Positions 49,053 through 57,516 of a stretch of DNA of 64,000 nucleotides are shown piece after piece. Where the stretch lies: positions 154,567-218,566 of the forward strand of contig LFLC01000025.1 of the NCBI GenBank assembly GCA_001543015.1, given 5' to 3'. This stretch comes from Nitrosopumilus sp. LS_AOA (lineage in GTDB: Archaea; Thermoproteota; Nitrososphaeria; Nitrososphaerales; Nitrosopumilaceae). The notes beneath the pieces were generated by a model. It was not told the origin of the DNA, ran no database searches, and was given only the letters and a program-made list of their open reading frames with translations. The position numbers and the translations under genes are program-made. Positions within the stretch are counted from its first letter, which is position 1, and each line of letters begins with the position of its first letter.

Positions 49053-49724
49053 ATGAAAGTTGGAATTATTGGCGGAACTGGTGGAATGGGTAAAGGTTTT
49101 GCTCTTAGATGGTCACAAAATCACAATGTAATTGTTGGTTCAAGGGATGCTGCAAGAGCAGCAGAATCTGCAAAAGAGTACACAAATCTTGCAAAAGAAG
49201 TATTTGGAGAAATTAAAGGAAGTATTTCTGGAAGTGATAATGTTTCAGTTGCAAAAGAAAGTGATGTTTTAATTTTATCAATTCCGTATGAAAATATTGA
49301 TACAGTATGCTCAGGAATATTATCTGAAATTAAAGACAGTTGTGTTGTTGTATCTCCAATTGTTCCAATGACTAAAACAGATGTTGGATTTGAATGTGTT
49401 TCAATTAAAGAAAATAAACCATTTTCATACAAACTTGTTTTAGAACATATGAAAGATAAATCAAAACTTGTTTCAGCATTTCATGTAATTTCTGAGAAAA
49501 AACTTGTCAATCCAACTCTCGAATTAGACTATGATATCTTTGTGTGTGGTGATGACAAGGATTCAGTTGGAGTAGTAAATGAATTAATTAATGAAATTAA
49601 AGGTCTAAGATCAATTTACTTGGGACCAATAGAATTATCTTATCTTGCAGAAATGTCCACACCATTACTACTTAATGCAATGATTAGAAACAAGATAAAA
49701 AATCCCGGAATCAAAATCATTTAA
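49053..49724 (+). CDS. npdG: F420:NADP oxidoreductase-like protein
   Basis: A 223-residue Rossmann protein. It begins KVGIIGGTGGMGKGFALRWS and has the NADP 2'-phosphate contact VGSRDAARA. The DVLILSIPYEN strand and the C-terminal GPIELSYLAEMSTPLLLNA match NADPH-dependent F420 reductases. It would shuttle electrons between F420 and NADP. Small (49742) and split-barrel (49959) genes follow on the same strand, 17 nt away and overlapping. Assignment is good at family level. Confidence 0.85.
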   Translation: MKVGIIGGTGGMGKGFALRWSQNHNVIVGSRDAARAAESAKEYTNLAKEVFGEIKGSISGSDNVSVAKESDVLILSIPYENIDTVCSGILSEIKDSCVVVSPIVPMTKTDVGFECVSIKENKPFSYKLVLEHMKDKSKLVSAFHVISEKKLVNPTLELDYDIFVCGDDKDSVGVVNELINEIKGLRSIYLGPIELSYLAEMSTPLLLNAMIRNKIKNPGIKII

Positions 49725-49741
49725 GAATATTTTTTCTCATC

Positions 49742-49975
49742 ATGAGTTCTGAGTATTATCGACGAGGTAGAAATTGGTTCTCAGCTATGGGTGTAATGTT
49801 TTGTGTAATGGCTGGAATAGTCCTTGTAAGACAATTATCAATTTGGGGAATAGATTTTGTTGAGGAGTTTTTATTTAATGCAGAAATTACTAATGAAAAA
49901 GTTTCAATGGCAATGTTGGGCTTTGGTATTTTTATGATAGCATTAGGATTTAGAAAACATGACCAAAAAAGATGA
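49742..49975 (+). CDS. Small two-helix membrane protein
   Basis: A 77-residue protein. After a basic start (YYRRGRNWFS) there is a helix FCVMAGIVLVRQLSIWG and a second helix MAMLGFGIFMIALGF near the end, then a basic tail. Its 3' end overlaps the next gene by 17 nt. It may be a membrane partner of neighbouring F420-related proteins, but nothing in the sequence demonstrates it. No family recognised. Confidence 0.5.
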   Translation: MSSEYYRRGRNWFSAMGVMFCVMAGIVLVRQLSIWGIDFVEEFLFNAEITNEKVSMAMLGFGIFMIALGFRKHDQKR

Positions 49976-50360
49976 TTTTTTAAAATCACAAAAAGTACTA
50001 AGGATAGCAACTATTGGGAATGATAATACTCCACATATTGCTCCTGTATGGTATAGATATGTAGGGAAAAAAATCCAAATTGGGACAAATACCAAAACGC
50101 AAAAAGCAAAAAATATTATGAAAAATAACAAGGTCTCTTTTTGTGTAGATGTTGGGATTAATGCTCCAAATATTTATGGTGTAATGGGACAGGGAAAAGC
50201 AAATTTAATTTTAGAAAAATCCAAAGTAAGAGTAATTGTTAAAAAAATTCTTTTACGATATTTTAAGACATTAAAAAATAAATCAGCACAAGAGTTACTA
50301 GAGGATACTGATTGTATAATAGAAATTATTCCTGAAAAATATTCTGTTTGGAGTTATTGA
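49959..50360 (+). CDS. Split-barrel flavin/F420-binding protein (pyridoxamine oxidase-like)
   Basis: A 133-residue protein of the pyridoxamine 5'-phosphate oxidase-like split-barrel fold, whose members bind FMN, heme or F420. It shows VLRIATIGNDNTPHIAPVWYRY, then KKIQIGTNTKTQKAKNI with the cofactor phosphate contacts, and CVDVG. Context next to an npdG-like gene favours F420 or flavin as cofactor. It overlaps the previous gene by 17 nt and converges with the aminotransferase, overlapping it by 7 nt. No known substrate. Confidence 0.7.
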   Translation: MTKKDDFLKSQKVLRIATIGNDNTPHIAPVWYRYVGKKIQIGTNTKTQKAKNIMKNNKVSFCVDVGINAPNIYGVMGQGKANLILEKSKVRVIVKKILLRYFKTLKNKSAQELLEDTDCIIEIIPEKYSVWSY

Positions 50361-51529
50361 GAAACAAATTCCTCAATTTTGTTCATTGCTGAATCTAAAA
50401 CGTTCATGTTTGGAAGATAAACTAGTCTGAAATGTCCACTACCATATTTTTCTCCAAATCCTGAACCATGAACAGTGAGTACTCCTTTAGATTCTAATAA
50501 TTTTGTAACAAATTCTTTATCTGTTCCAAATTTTTTGTCTTCAATTTTTGGAAATGCATAAAATGCACCCTTTGGATTAGGGCAAGATATACCAGGCATT
50601 TCATTTAGACGTTTTACTACAAAGTCTCTATGTTTTTTTATTTCTGAAACAAAATTACCAATATATTCTTGAGGTCCACGTAATGATTCAAGTGCGGCAT
50701 ACTGTACTGGAAGATTAGTTGCAATTCGCACTCTAGCAAGTTTTGGTAGATTTTCTCTTAGTGCATCAAGCTTTGATGATTGATTAAATGCAATGTATCC
50801 AATTCTCCATCCAGACATTAGATGAACTTTGGAAAAACCATTTAAGATAATTACTGGAGAATCACCTGCAACTTTACCGATTCCTACAAATTTTTCATCA
50901 AAAACAATTTGATCATAAATTTCATCACAAATAATGTATAGATTGTACTGATTTGCAATATCTACTAGTTCTTTGAGTGATTTTTCATTAAATACAACAC
51001 CTGTTGGATTATTAGGACTAATCAAACAAATGGCAACAGTCTTTGATGTGATTTTTGATTTTATATCATCAATGTCAGGTGTTGAGTTGTTCAAATCTAC
51101 TGCAAACTCTACAGGAATACCACCATGTAATCTCACATAGGATGCATAAGGTGGATAGTATGGACCTGGTAAAAGTACTTCATCTCCATCTTCTACAATT
51201 GAGGCAATTACCATATCAAGTCCCTCTGAAACTCCATTTGTAACTAGAATGTCTTCAGATGAAATGGAGAATCCTTTAACATTTTCTTTTTTTGCAATCT
51301 CTTGCCTTAATTCTAAAAGACCTTCAGATGATGAATAGTAGTTCTCTCCTTTGTTAATTGCATCAATCAAAGCTTGTCGCACATTATCAGGTGGTTGAAA
51401 ACCAAACTGTACAGGATCACCAATGTTGAGGTAATCTACTTTCATTCCTTTTTGTTGTACTTTTCTTGCAGCTACTACAATATCTCTAATGGCATATTCA
51501 ACACCTGCTACTTTTTTTGATACTTTCAA
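50354..51529 (-). CDS. Class I/II PLP aminotransferase (alanine/aspartate-type)
   Basis: About 391 residues. The fold-type I PLP site is visible: SPNNPTGVVF, the PLP-Lys in NGFSKVHLMSGWRIGYI, and the final Arg region GHFRLVYL. DYLNIGDPVQFGF marks the N-terminus of the alanine/aspartate aminotransferase family. I place the start at a TTG (51529) just before KVSKKVAGVEYA, because the frame further up runs into the tRNA-Arg gene on the other strand. Substrate could be alanine, aspartate or glutamate. It is leftward and head to head with tRNA-Arg. Confidence 0.85.
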   Translation of the reverse strand: MKVSKKVAGVEYAIRDIVVAARKVQQKGMKVDYLNIGDPVQFGFQPPDNVRQALIDAINKGENYYSSSEGLLELRQEIAKKENVKGFSISSEDILVTNGVSEGLDMVIASIVEDGDEVLLPGPYYPPYASYVRLHGGIPVEFAVDLNNSTPDIDDIKSKITSKTVAICLISPNNPTGVVFNEKSLKELVDIANQYNLYIICDEIYDQIVFDEKFVGIGKVAGDSPVIILNGFSKVHLMSGWRIGYIAFNQSSKLDALRENLPKLARVRIATNLPVQYAALESLRGPQEYIGNFVSEIKKHRDFVVKRLNEMPGISCPNPKGAFYAFPKIEDKKFGTDKEFVTKLLESKGVLTVHGSGFGEKYGSGHFRLVYLPNMNVLDSAMNKIEEFVSQ

Positions 51530-51573
51530 AGTATCTAGACAGATATTTAGGCCTGTTAAAATCTTACTTGTTT

Positions 51574-51648
51574 GGACTCGTTGCACAGTCTGGATAGTGC
51601 GAGCGGCTTCGAACCGCTAGGTCGAGGGATCGAAGCCCTCCGAGCCCT
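51574..51648 (+). tRNA. tRNA-Arg (anticodon TCG)
   Basis: Acceptor GGACTCG (51574-51580) faces CGAGCCC (51641-51647), which leaves an A-C mismatch at pair 3:70; the base after it, in discriminator position, is T. The D-stem GCAC/GTGC, anticodon stem AGCGG/CCGCT around CTTCGAA (anticodon TCG) and T-arm GAGGG-ATCGAAG-CCCTC are otherwise good. No intron. Upstream ATATTTAG (51542-51549) is a possible TATA box. The mismatch is discussed as a finding. Confidence 0.9.
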
Positions 51649-51689
51649 TTAGATTATTTTATTAAACAAATAATTTACGAGTCATTAAA

Positions 51690-52181
51690 TTGAAAATATC
51701 ATTATTTAAAATTGGAATTATACTAAGTGTAATAGGAGCAATTTGGACATCAGCGATATTTATAGAAGGTGAAAAAATTTCAGAAGAATTTACTTTAGAA
51801 TCACAACAATCTCATAAAATTCAATTATATTTTGAAGGAGTAGGGATAGGATACTATAAAATTCTCATGCCTGAATTTCTAAAATATGAAATATTTGCTC
51901 AAGTTTTAGATGAAAATAAGAATATTATTTCAGAAAAAAATATTAAAACAAAAATGTCTGTAAGTTACTTTGATTTTGAGAATAGTGGGAAATATACAAT
52001 AAATGTTGTCAATACACTAGAACATCCAATTGACATACAAATAGAATTAGGGGATACAAGAGTAGAGGAAATGATTTATTCAGGAATTATGACTTTTGCA
52101 GGAGGAATAATGATTGTTTGTTTATCATTTGTTAAATTAAGAAATTACAAAATTGAGCATCCTGATGAAAATATAACATGA
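51690..52181 (+). CDS. Two-helix membrane protein with extracellular domain
   Basis: A 163-residue protein starting with TTG. A helix near residues 5-22 (IGIILSVIGAIWTSAIF) is followed by a beta-rich domain of about 105 residues, then a second helix near 130-150 (SGIMTFAGGIMIVCLSFV). The topology suggests the middle domain lies outside the cell. No Cys, metal site or family recognised. It overlaps the leftward membrane gene at 52145 by 37 nt, tail to tail. Confidence 0.55.
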   Translation: MKISLFKIGIILSVIGAIWTSAIFIEGEKISEEFTLESQQSHKIQLYFEGVGIGYYKILMPEFLKYEIFAQVLDENKNIISEKNIKTKMSVSYFDFENSGKYTINVVNTLEHPIDIQIELGDTRVEEMIYSGIMTFAGGIMIVCLSFVKLRNYKIEHPDENIT

Positions 52182-52738
52182 ATATAGATACATTGTACTG
52201 TATGTCCAAAAATTAAAGCAAAATTAAAGATAAGCCAAGTTGTAAAGAAAAGAAAAGCAATAATGGATAATGGGATTAAGATTTTGAGTTTTGTGTGTTC
52301 TCTATTTTTTAGTACTAGAAATCCACCAAGTGCTGCTAAAACTAAACCTAATTCAAGTGGTTGATGTGACCATGAAATTAATCCATCAATACCATATACA
52401 TCATGAGAAACAGAATCTGCAAAACCTGCAACTAGTTGAATTGCAGCACCAATTACTACAAGTAAAATTCCAGTTTTCAGAGTTCCATGTACTGACTTTT
52501 TTGCTAAAAGAAGAATACCCAAAAAACCAGCAGATGCAACCAAAAAAACTCCAAAATATACAACCAGGTGTTGAATACTCCAAAAATATTCAGGGTCGTT
52601 CATCAAATGATTAACTGCATCCCAAAATCCAGCAGAAACTGAAATGAATGGTCCAAAAACTGCAAGAATAGAAACTAGAGAAACTAGAGTTGTAGTTTGT
52701 ATAGGAATAGAATTTATCAGATTTGAAACAAGTTTCAT
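52145..52738 (-). CDS. Multi-pass membrane protein of unknown function
   Basis: A 197-residue protein with about five hydrophobic segments (about 15-40, 58-80, 88-110, 125-145, 152-178). Several histidines lie at membrane edges (SIQHLVVY, DSVSHDVYG and SWSHQPLELG). His at such places hints at metal or heme binding, but there is no recognised motif. Overlaps the gene at 51690 tail to tail. Confidence 0.55.
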   Translation of the reverse strand: MKLVSNLINSIPIQTTTLVSLVSILAVFGPFISVSAGFWDAVNHLMNDPEYFWSIQHLVVYFGVFLVASAGFLGILLLAKKSVHGTLKTGILLVVIGAAIQLVAGFADSVSHDVYGIDGLISWSHQPLELGLVLAALGGFLVLKNREHTKLKILIPLSIIAFLFFTTWLIFNFALIFGHTVQCIYIHVIFSSGCSIL

Positions 52739-52855
52739 TCTTATTTTTTTAAAAAAGCACTATTTGAAATATTGTAAATTTTTCAATTTGAAAAATTGGA
52801 CTTTGTGAGTAATTTTCCGAATTACCTATATTAGATTACAAAATATACAGAAATT

Positions 52856-53095
52856 ATGAGTCCTGGAATTGGTCTAATGAAGAGAAGGTTAGAAAAGGAA
52901 AAAGATGCAATTGCACTTGCAGTGTCAGGAATTGCAAAAAAATATGACATAAAACCTGATAATATCAAGACACTTGAGACAAAATACCATGATGATGCAG
53001 GAGATTGGTATGTTGCATTGGGATGGGATGAAAAAAAGGCAATTATTAAGATGGATTCAGTTTTAGGAACAATTACTGAAATTAAAGAAATTTAA
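52856..53095 (+). CDS. Small conserved hypothetical protein
   Basis: A 79-residue soluble protein: an N-terminal helix (LMKRRLEKEKDAIALAVSGIAKKY) then a three-stranded region (WYVALGWDEKKAIIKMDSVLGTITEIKEI). No Cys, signal or membrane segment. The gene is 26 nt before a short-chain dehydrogenase in the same direction. The fold resembles PepSY-like or other small alpha/beta modules, but I would not name one. Function unknown. Confidence 0.6.
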   Translation: MSPGIGLMKRRLEKEKDAIALAVSGIAKKYDIKPDNIKTLETKYHDDAGDWYVALGWDEKKAIIKMDSVLGTITEIKEI

Positions 53096-53121
53096 TTATC
53101 TAATAATATTTTAAAAATTAC

Positions 53122-53769
53122 ATGACTGATGCAATTGTTCTTGGTGGTTCTAGAGGGATTGGTAAAGCAATTTCTGATGCACTCAAATCAATTAAAATTG
53201 ATGTTTTTGCAGCATCTAAAAATGATATCGATACCTCGGATTTGAATAGTGTAAAAAAATTTGTAGACAATCATAATCAAACAGATATTTTAATTCTCAA
53301 CACGGGAGGTCCAGTCCCAAAACAATTCTTGGATATTACTGAGGATGATTGGAAATTATATCACAATCAATTATTTTTAGGGTTTTGTACTATTTTGCAG
53401 AATATGAAAATTAATGATGGAGGATACATATTTTTGATTAGTTCTAGTGTGATAAAGGAACCAAATCCAAAATTAATAATTTCATCAGCATATCGTGCAG
53501 CATTTAGTGAAGTTTTCAAAATATTAAGTAAAGATTATGCTCAAAAAAATATTAGTTGTATCAATATTGCACCAGGTCCAATTAATACAGATAGAACGAA
53601 AGAATTAATTGAAAATATTCAAGAATATGAAAAATCTTTACCTATGAAGAGATTGGGTGAGCCTGAAGAGATTGGAAATTTTGTTAAAGCAATAATTGAA
53701 AATAAAATAAAATATCTAACAGGTGTTACAATAAACTTTGATGGTGCAAATTCAAACTATATTTTTTAA
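53122..53769 (+). CDS. Short-chain dehydrogenase/reductase
   Basis: A 215-residue classical SDR. The nucleotide loop is GGSRGIGKAISDAL; the NTGG (residues about 61-64, LNTGGP) stands in for the NNAG motif; the catalytic Ser is in FLISSSVIK; and the YxxxK is in SAYRAAFSEVFK with Tyr but Ala-Ala-Phe before the expected Lys position, so the Lys is not plain (Y-R-A-A-F). C-terminal GEPEEIGNFV is typical. The YxxxK deviation means activity is uncertain. Ends 3 nt from the DUF59-fusion stop. Confidence 0.8.
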   Translation: MTDAIVLGGSRGIGKAISDALKSIKIDVFAASKNDIDTSDLNSVKKFVDNHNQTDILILNTGGPVPKQFLDITEDDWKLYHNQLFLGFCTILQNMKINDGGYIFLISSSVIKEPNPKLIISSAYRAAFSEVFKILSKDYAQKNISCINIAPGPINTDRTKELIENIQEYEKSLPMKRLGEPEEIGNFVKAIIENKIKYLTGVTINFDGANSNYIF

Positions 53770-53771
53770 AA

Positions 53772-54410
53772 TTATTTTTTAAATTCTACATTTGGGGTAT
53801 CTGGTTGTCCTGCAATTGCAATCAATCCACCATCACGTAGTTGTTGGAGTAATTGCATGACTTCTTTTTCAACTTGTTTTCTTTGTAGTCCTGTTTGTTG
53901 TGCAAACACTTCTACAAGTTCTGTTACTTTTCGTTGCCCATTACATGATTTCCAAAAATCAACTATTGCTTGGTTTACCATAAAGCCTTGATCATGTTCA
54001 TTTGCCAACACCATAGAACCATCTTCTTGTGTAACTAATTTTCCAACACCTTGAGGTAATGCTATTTCATAATTAATTGGTGCAGGTGTATTCATACTAG
54101 CACCCATATTTTTAATTTTTAATTTTCCTTCCTCAGTCATTTTATCCATTGACCATGCAGGTTCCCATACAATGTCTATTTTGACATTATTTACTCCTGG
54201 AACTTTTTTGGCATATCTTGTTGCGTCTTCAACTAAAGTCTCATGAAGAGGACAACCTTGTGTAGTCATTGTCATTTTGATATTAACATCATTATTTTCT
54301 GTTACATCAATTCCATAGATTAATCCCATTTCTACAATATTTAGAGGAACTTCAGGATCCATACACTGTTTGAGTGATTCTTCAATTGCTTGAGCAGAAA
54401 CAGTACTCAT
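53772..54410 (-). CDS. DUF59 (MIP18/SufT-like) domain fused to a PqqD-like domain
   Basis: A 212-residue two-domain protein. Residues 1-100 form a DUF59 domain: DPEVPLNIVEMGLIYGIDV, TMTTQGCPLHETLVED with the conserved Cys, and IVWEPAWSMDKM. This family helps assemble or deliver Fe-S clusters. Residues about 120-205 form a winged-helix-like PqqD-type domain (GSMVLANEHDQGFMVNQAIV, WKSCNGQRKVTELVEVF, LLQQLRDGGLIAI), a peptide-clamping module of RiPP systems. I have not seen the pair described together. It converges with the SDR gene. Confidence 0.75.
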   Translation of the reverse strand: MSTVSAQAIEESLKQCMDPEVPLNIVEMGLIYGIDVTENNDVNIKMTMTTQGCPLHETLVEDATRYAKKVPGVNNVKIDIVWEPAWSMDKMTEEGKLKIKNMGASMNTPAPINYEIALPQGVGKLVTQEDGSMVLANEHDQGFMVNQAIVDFWKSCNGQRKVTELVEVFAQQTGLQRKQVEKEVMQLLQQLRDGGLIAIAGQPDTPNVEFKK

Positions 54411-54449
54411 ATTGATATGAAGGATTTGAAAAACAATAAAAACTTTCTA

Positions 54450-55514
54450 TTAATTAGCTTTGAATAATTTTGGAATAGATTCATCATAAGGGGCAGTAGC
54501 CACACCTTTTTCAGTTATAATTCCTGAAATTAGTTCAGGTGGTGTCATATCAAATGCAGGATTAATCACATTAATGCCATCAGGTGCTGTTTTTTTATCA
54601 CCAATTCCAGTCACTTCACTTCCTTTTCGCATCTCAATTATGACATCTTCTGCTTTAGTTTCCAAATCAATTGTGGATAATGGTGCTGCAACGTAAAATG
54701 GGATTCCGTGTTGTTTTGCCATGGTTGCAACTTGATAAGTTCCGATTTTGTTAAAGACGTGCCCCGTTTTTACAATTCTATCTGCTCCAACTATTACTTT
54801 ATTCACTAATCCATTTGCCATGGAATAACCAACTGCAGTATCAGGAATCAAACTAACATCAAAACCATCATGTTTTAATTCAAATGCAGTTAATCTCGAA
54901 CCTTGTTGAATTGGTCTAGTTTCAGTTGCAATTACTTTGACATTTTTTCCACTTTCTCTAGTTGCACGAATGACTCCTAATGCGGTTCCATATGCAACAG
55001 TAGCTAGTGCACCGGCATTACAATGAGTCATTATAGTATCATTATCATCAAAAAGAACGGAGCCATTTTTTCCCATTGTCTTATTTATCTCAATATCTTC
55101 ATCTGCCATTTTTTTTGCTTTAGAAATAACTAGTTCTTTGATTTGTTCAATTGTATTTCCAGTTTTTGCAACATCCATTATTTTTTTTAATCCCCAACCC
55201 AAATTTACTGCAGTTGGTCTAGTTGCAAATAGGATTTTCTTTGCTTTTTCCAAATCTAATATTAATTCATCTTTACTAGTTGCATTACTTTGTAATACTG
55301 CCAATGCTAAACCAAAAGCACCAGAAACACCAATTGCAGGAGCTCCTCTAACAACTAATGTACTAATTGCATTTGCAACTTGATGAAAATTATCATATTC
55401 TACAAAAACTAACTGATTTGGTAATTTAGTCTGGTCAATCATGACTACTTTATTGTTTTTCCATTCAACTGTCCTAAGTGAAGAATTCGTATCACTATAC
55501 GTATCAGTCAACAA
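54450..55514 (-). CDS. MtnA-family isomerase (methylthioribose-1-phosphate or ribose-1,5-bisphosphate isomerase)
   Basis: A 354-residue aldose-ketose isomerase related to the eIF2B alpha fold. It shows VVRGAPAIGVSGAFGLAL, the catalytic Cys in THCNAGALAT, the catalytic Asp in GADRIVKTG followed by NKIGTYQ. The archaeal family splits into MtnA (methionine salvage) and R15P isomerase (AMP recycling); the RGAPAIG and the NPAFDMTPPELI end are the MtnA pattern. I lean to MtnA but the two cannot be cleanly separated by eye. Single leftward gene. Confidence 0.85.
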   Translation of the reverse strand: MLTDTYSDTNSSLRTVEWKNNKVVMIDQTKLPNQLVFVEYDNFHQVANAISTLVVRGAPAIGVSGAFGLALAVLQSNATSKDELILDLEKAKKILFATRPTAVNLGWGLKKIMDVAKTGNTIEQIKELVISKAKKMADEDIEINKTMGKNGSVLFDDNDTIMTHCNAGALATVAYGTALGVIRATRESGKNVKVIATETRPIQQGSRLTAFELKHDGFDVSLIPDTAVGYSMANGLVNKVIVGADRIVKTGHVFNKIGTYQVATMAKQHGIPFYVAAPLSTIDLETKAEDVIIEMRKGSEVTGIGDKKTAPDGINVINPAFDMTPPELISGIITEKGVATAPYDESIPKLFKAN

Positions 55515-55561
55515 TTCTCAAAAAATTATACCTTATTTAAAATGAGATTATTTTTTAAAGA

Positions 55562-56599
55562 TCAGTTAATCATATTCCAATTAAATTGAATTTCTGAATT
55601 AATTGTGTGTTTAAGTTTTTTTCCTAAAATTTTATGTATATTTTTCTCTAATGGCAAAACACCATTATTTCTTCCTCGTTTAGCAGATAGTAAGTTTAAG
55701 GTAATTTTTGTATCTTTTTTTGTAGGTTTAATTATCAATATTTTTCTCATAGATAGATTTTCTTTTTCTGATTTTGTAATGAATTTTTTTGGTTCTCCTA
55801 AAATTATTTCCATAGTTCTCACCTTTTTAATCCAAGTTTTGAATTCATTAGGTGAAAGTGAAGAAGATTGATCTGGACCACTTAATTTTTTATTTAATGT
55901 AAAATGTTTTTCAAGTACACATGCACCCATTGCAACTGCACCTAAACTTGCAACATAGTCAGAAGTATGATCAGATAATCCAACTGGAAGATTATATCGA
56001 CTAATATATTCGGACATAACACGAAGATTAACATCATCATTTGGAGTAGGATAATCAGAAGTTGTTTGGAGTAGAATTAATTTATTTTTCATTTTTAATT
56101 TTTTCATCAGTTTGACTGCTTCATCAACATGTTCAATAGTTGATAATCCAGTTGAAAGAATAATTGGTTTTTTTTGCTTTGCTACATATTTTAAAAGTAG
56201 ATGATTTGTAGTATCAGAAGCTGAAATTTTGAAAGCTGGTATTTTCATCTTGACTAAAAAATCAATACTTTCTTCATCATAAGGTGTTGACAAAAAAATG
56301 ATTTTCTTTTTTTTACAATATTTTATTAATTTTGTTTGAAAATCAAATGAACTTTCAGATTTTTTTAACTGATCATAATAACTCCAAGGTAATTTATTTT
56401 GGTAACGTGGTTTCTTAGATTCTTTTAATTGCATATTATCAGTAATAAAAGATTGAAACTTAATTGCATCAGCGCCAGATTTAGCTGCTAAATCAATCAT
56501 CTTAAATGCTAATGATAATCTGTTGTTATGATTAACACCGGCTTCAGCAATAATAAATACAGGATTTAAAGGTCCAACCGTCTTTGAACCAATTTTCAT
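55562..56599 (-). CDS. neuB: N-acetylneuraminate/nonulosonic-acid synthase (NeuB family)
   Basis: A 345-residue PEP-dependent synthase that condenses an N-acyl-hexosamine with PEP to make a nine-carbon nonulosonic acid. It begins MKIGSKTVGPLNPVFIIAEAG and has NHNNRLSLAFKMIDLAAKSGADAIKFQ (in parts), STGLSTIEHVDEAV and LSDHTSD, and ends in an SAF (antifreeze-like) domain near residues 290-345 with SAKRGRNNGVLPL. Sialic, legionaminic and pseudaminic synthases share this layout. Neighbouring aminotransferase, acetyltransferase and cytidylyltransferase genes favour a bacillosamine-derived acid. Confidence 0.88.
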   Translation of the reverse strand: MKIGSKTVGPLNPVFIIAEAGVNHNNRLSLAFKMIDLAAKSGADAIKFQSFITDNMQLKESKKPRYQNKLPWSYYDQLKKSESSFDFQTKLIKYCKKKKIIFLSTPYDEESIDFLVKMKIPAFKISASDTTNHLLLKYVAKQKKPIILSTGLSTIEHVDEAVKLMKKLKMKNKLILLQTTSDYPTPNDDVNLRVMSEYISRYNLPVGLSDHTSDYVASLGAVAMGACVLEKHFTLNKKLSGPDQSSSLSPNEFKTWIKKVRTMEIILGEPKKFITKSEKENLSMRKILIIKPTKKDTKITLNLLSAKRGRNNGVLPLEKNIHKILGKKLKHTINSEIQFNWNMIN

Positions 56600-56676
56600 A
56601 TTTCGACTAATAATTAGGAGTTATTATAATTATTCCAATAACAAATATTTTATTTACAGAAACAAGATTGAATATT

Positions 56677-57516
56677 ATGATTTATGCATCAACAAGTTGT
56701 TTAAAAAATCCTCAGAATATTTTAAGAGTTTTAGATGAATATGAAAAAGCTGAAATTCAAAATGTCGAATTGGGTTCTGTCCATAATTATTTTAAAACTA
56801 AAACGCTAAAAAAATATGATTTTAACTTTATCGCACATGGATATTTTCCACCACCCAAAACTCCATTTAATTTCAATTTAGCATCACAAAAAAAGATAAT
56901 TCGAGAGAAAAGTATCAATCTTGTAAAAAACGCAGTAGATGTTTGTTCAGATATTGAAAGCCCAATTTTCACATTTCATGCAGGATTTACAGTAGATCCA
57001 ACTAAACTAGGGAAACGATTTTCTAGAATAGGTATGGCAGATAGAAAAATAGCAATTGATACTTTTATTGAATCCACACACAAGATTTTAGATTATGCAA
57101 AATCAAATGGAATAAAACTTGCTATGGAGCTAAATGTGGTACAAAAATTCAATTTGGATAAAGGGAAAAATAACCTGTTATTATTTGCAGATTATGATGA
57201 AACCATGAAATTTTTAAAAAATTTTAAAAAAAATGAAATTGGATTGTTATTAGATTTAGGACATACTTCTGTAACATCACACTGGTTAAAATTTGATAAA
57301 AATAAATTTGTAGAAAAGATTAAAAAATTTGTAACGGTTATTCATGCAAGTAATAATAATGGTGTACAGGATCAACATAAACAATTAACAAAAAATTGTT
57401 GGCAAACATCAAAATTAAAAAATTTTAAAAATAAACCAATTACTTTAGAAACAATGAATTTAAACACTAATCAGATTAAAAAAAATATTAAAATTGCTGA
57501 AGAGGTTATAAAATGA
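56677..57516 (+). CDS. Xylose-isomerase-like TIM-barrel protein
   Basis: About 279 residues with the AP-endonuclease-2/xylose-isomerase-like fold: NVELGSVHNYF, IFTFHAGFTVDPTK, KLAMELNVVQKFN, GLLLDLGHTSV and VIHASNNNGVQDQHKQL carry the Glu/His/Asp residues placed as in metal sites of the family. It starts at ATG 56677 (a TTG three codons earlier is possible); an AATATTTTA box 25-30 nt upstream suits a leaderless transcript. It overlaps the GNAT gene by 4 nt. Likely a sugar-phosphate epimerase or isomerase of the glycan pathway. Confidence 0.75.
   Translation: MIYASTSCLKNPQNILRVLDEYEKAEIQNVELGSVHNYFKTKTLKKYDFNFIAHGYFPPPKTPFNFNLASQKKIIREKSINLVKNAVDVCSDIESPIFTFHAGFTVDPTKLGKRFSRIGMADRKIAIDTFIESTHKILDYAKSNGIKLAMELNVVQKFNLDKGKNNLLLFADYDETMKFLKNFKKNEIGLLLDLGHTSVTSHWLKFDKNKFVEKIKKFVTVIHASNNNGVQDQHKQLTKNCWQTSKLKNFKNKPITLETMNLNTNQIKKNIKIAEEVIK

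Noticed and set aside
51530..51586. Upstream extension of the aminotransferase to a GTG at 51586
   Set aside because: It would run into the tRNA-Arg gene on the opposite strand and adds residues the family does not have.
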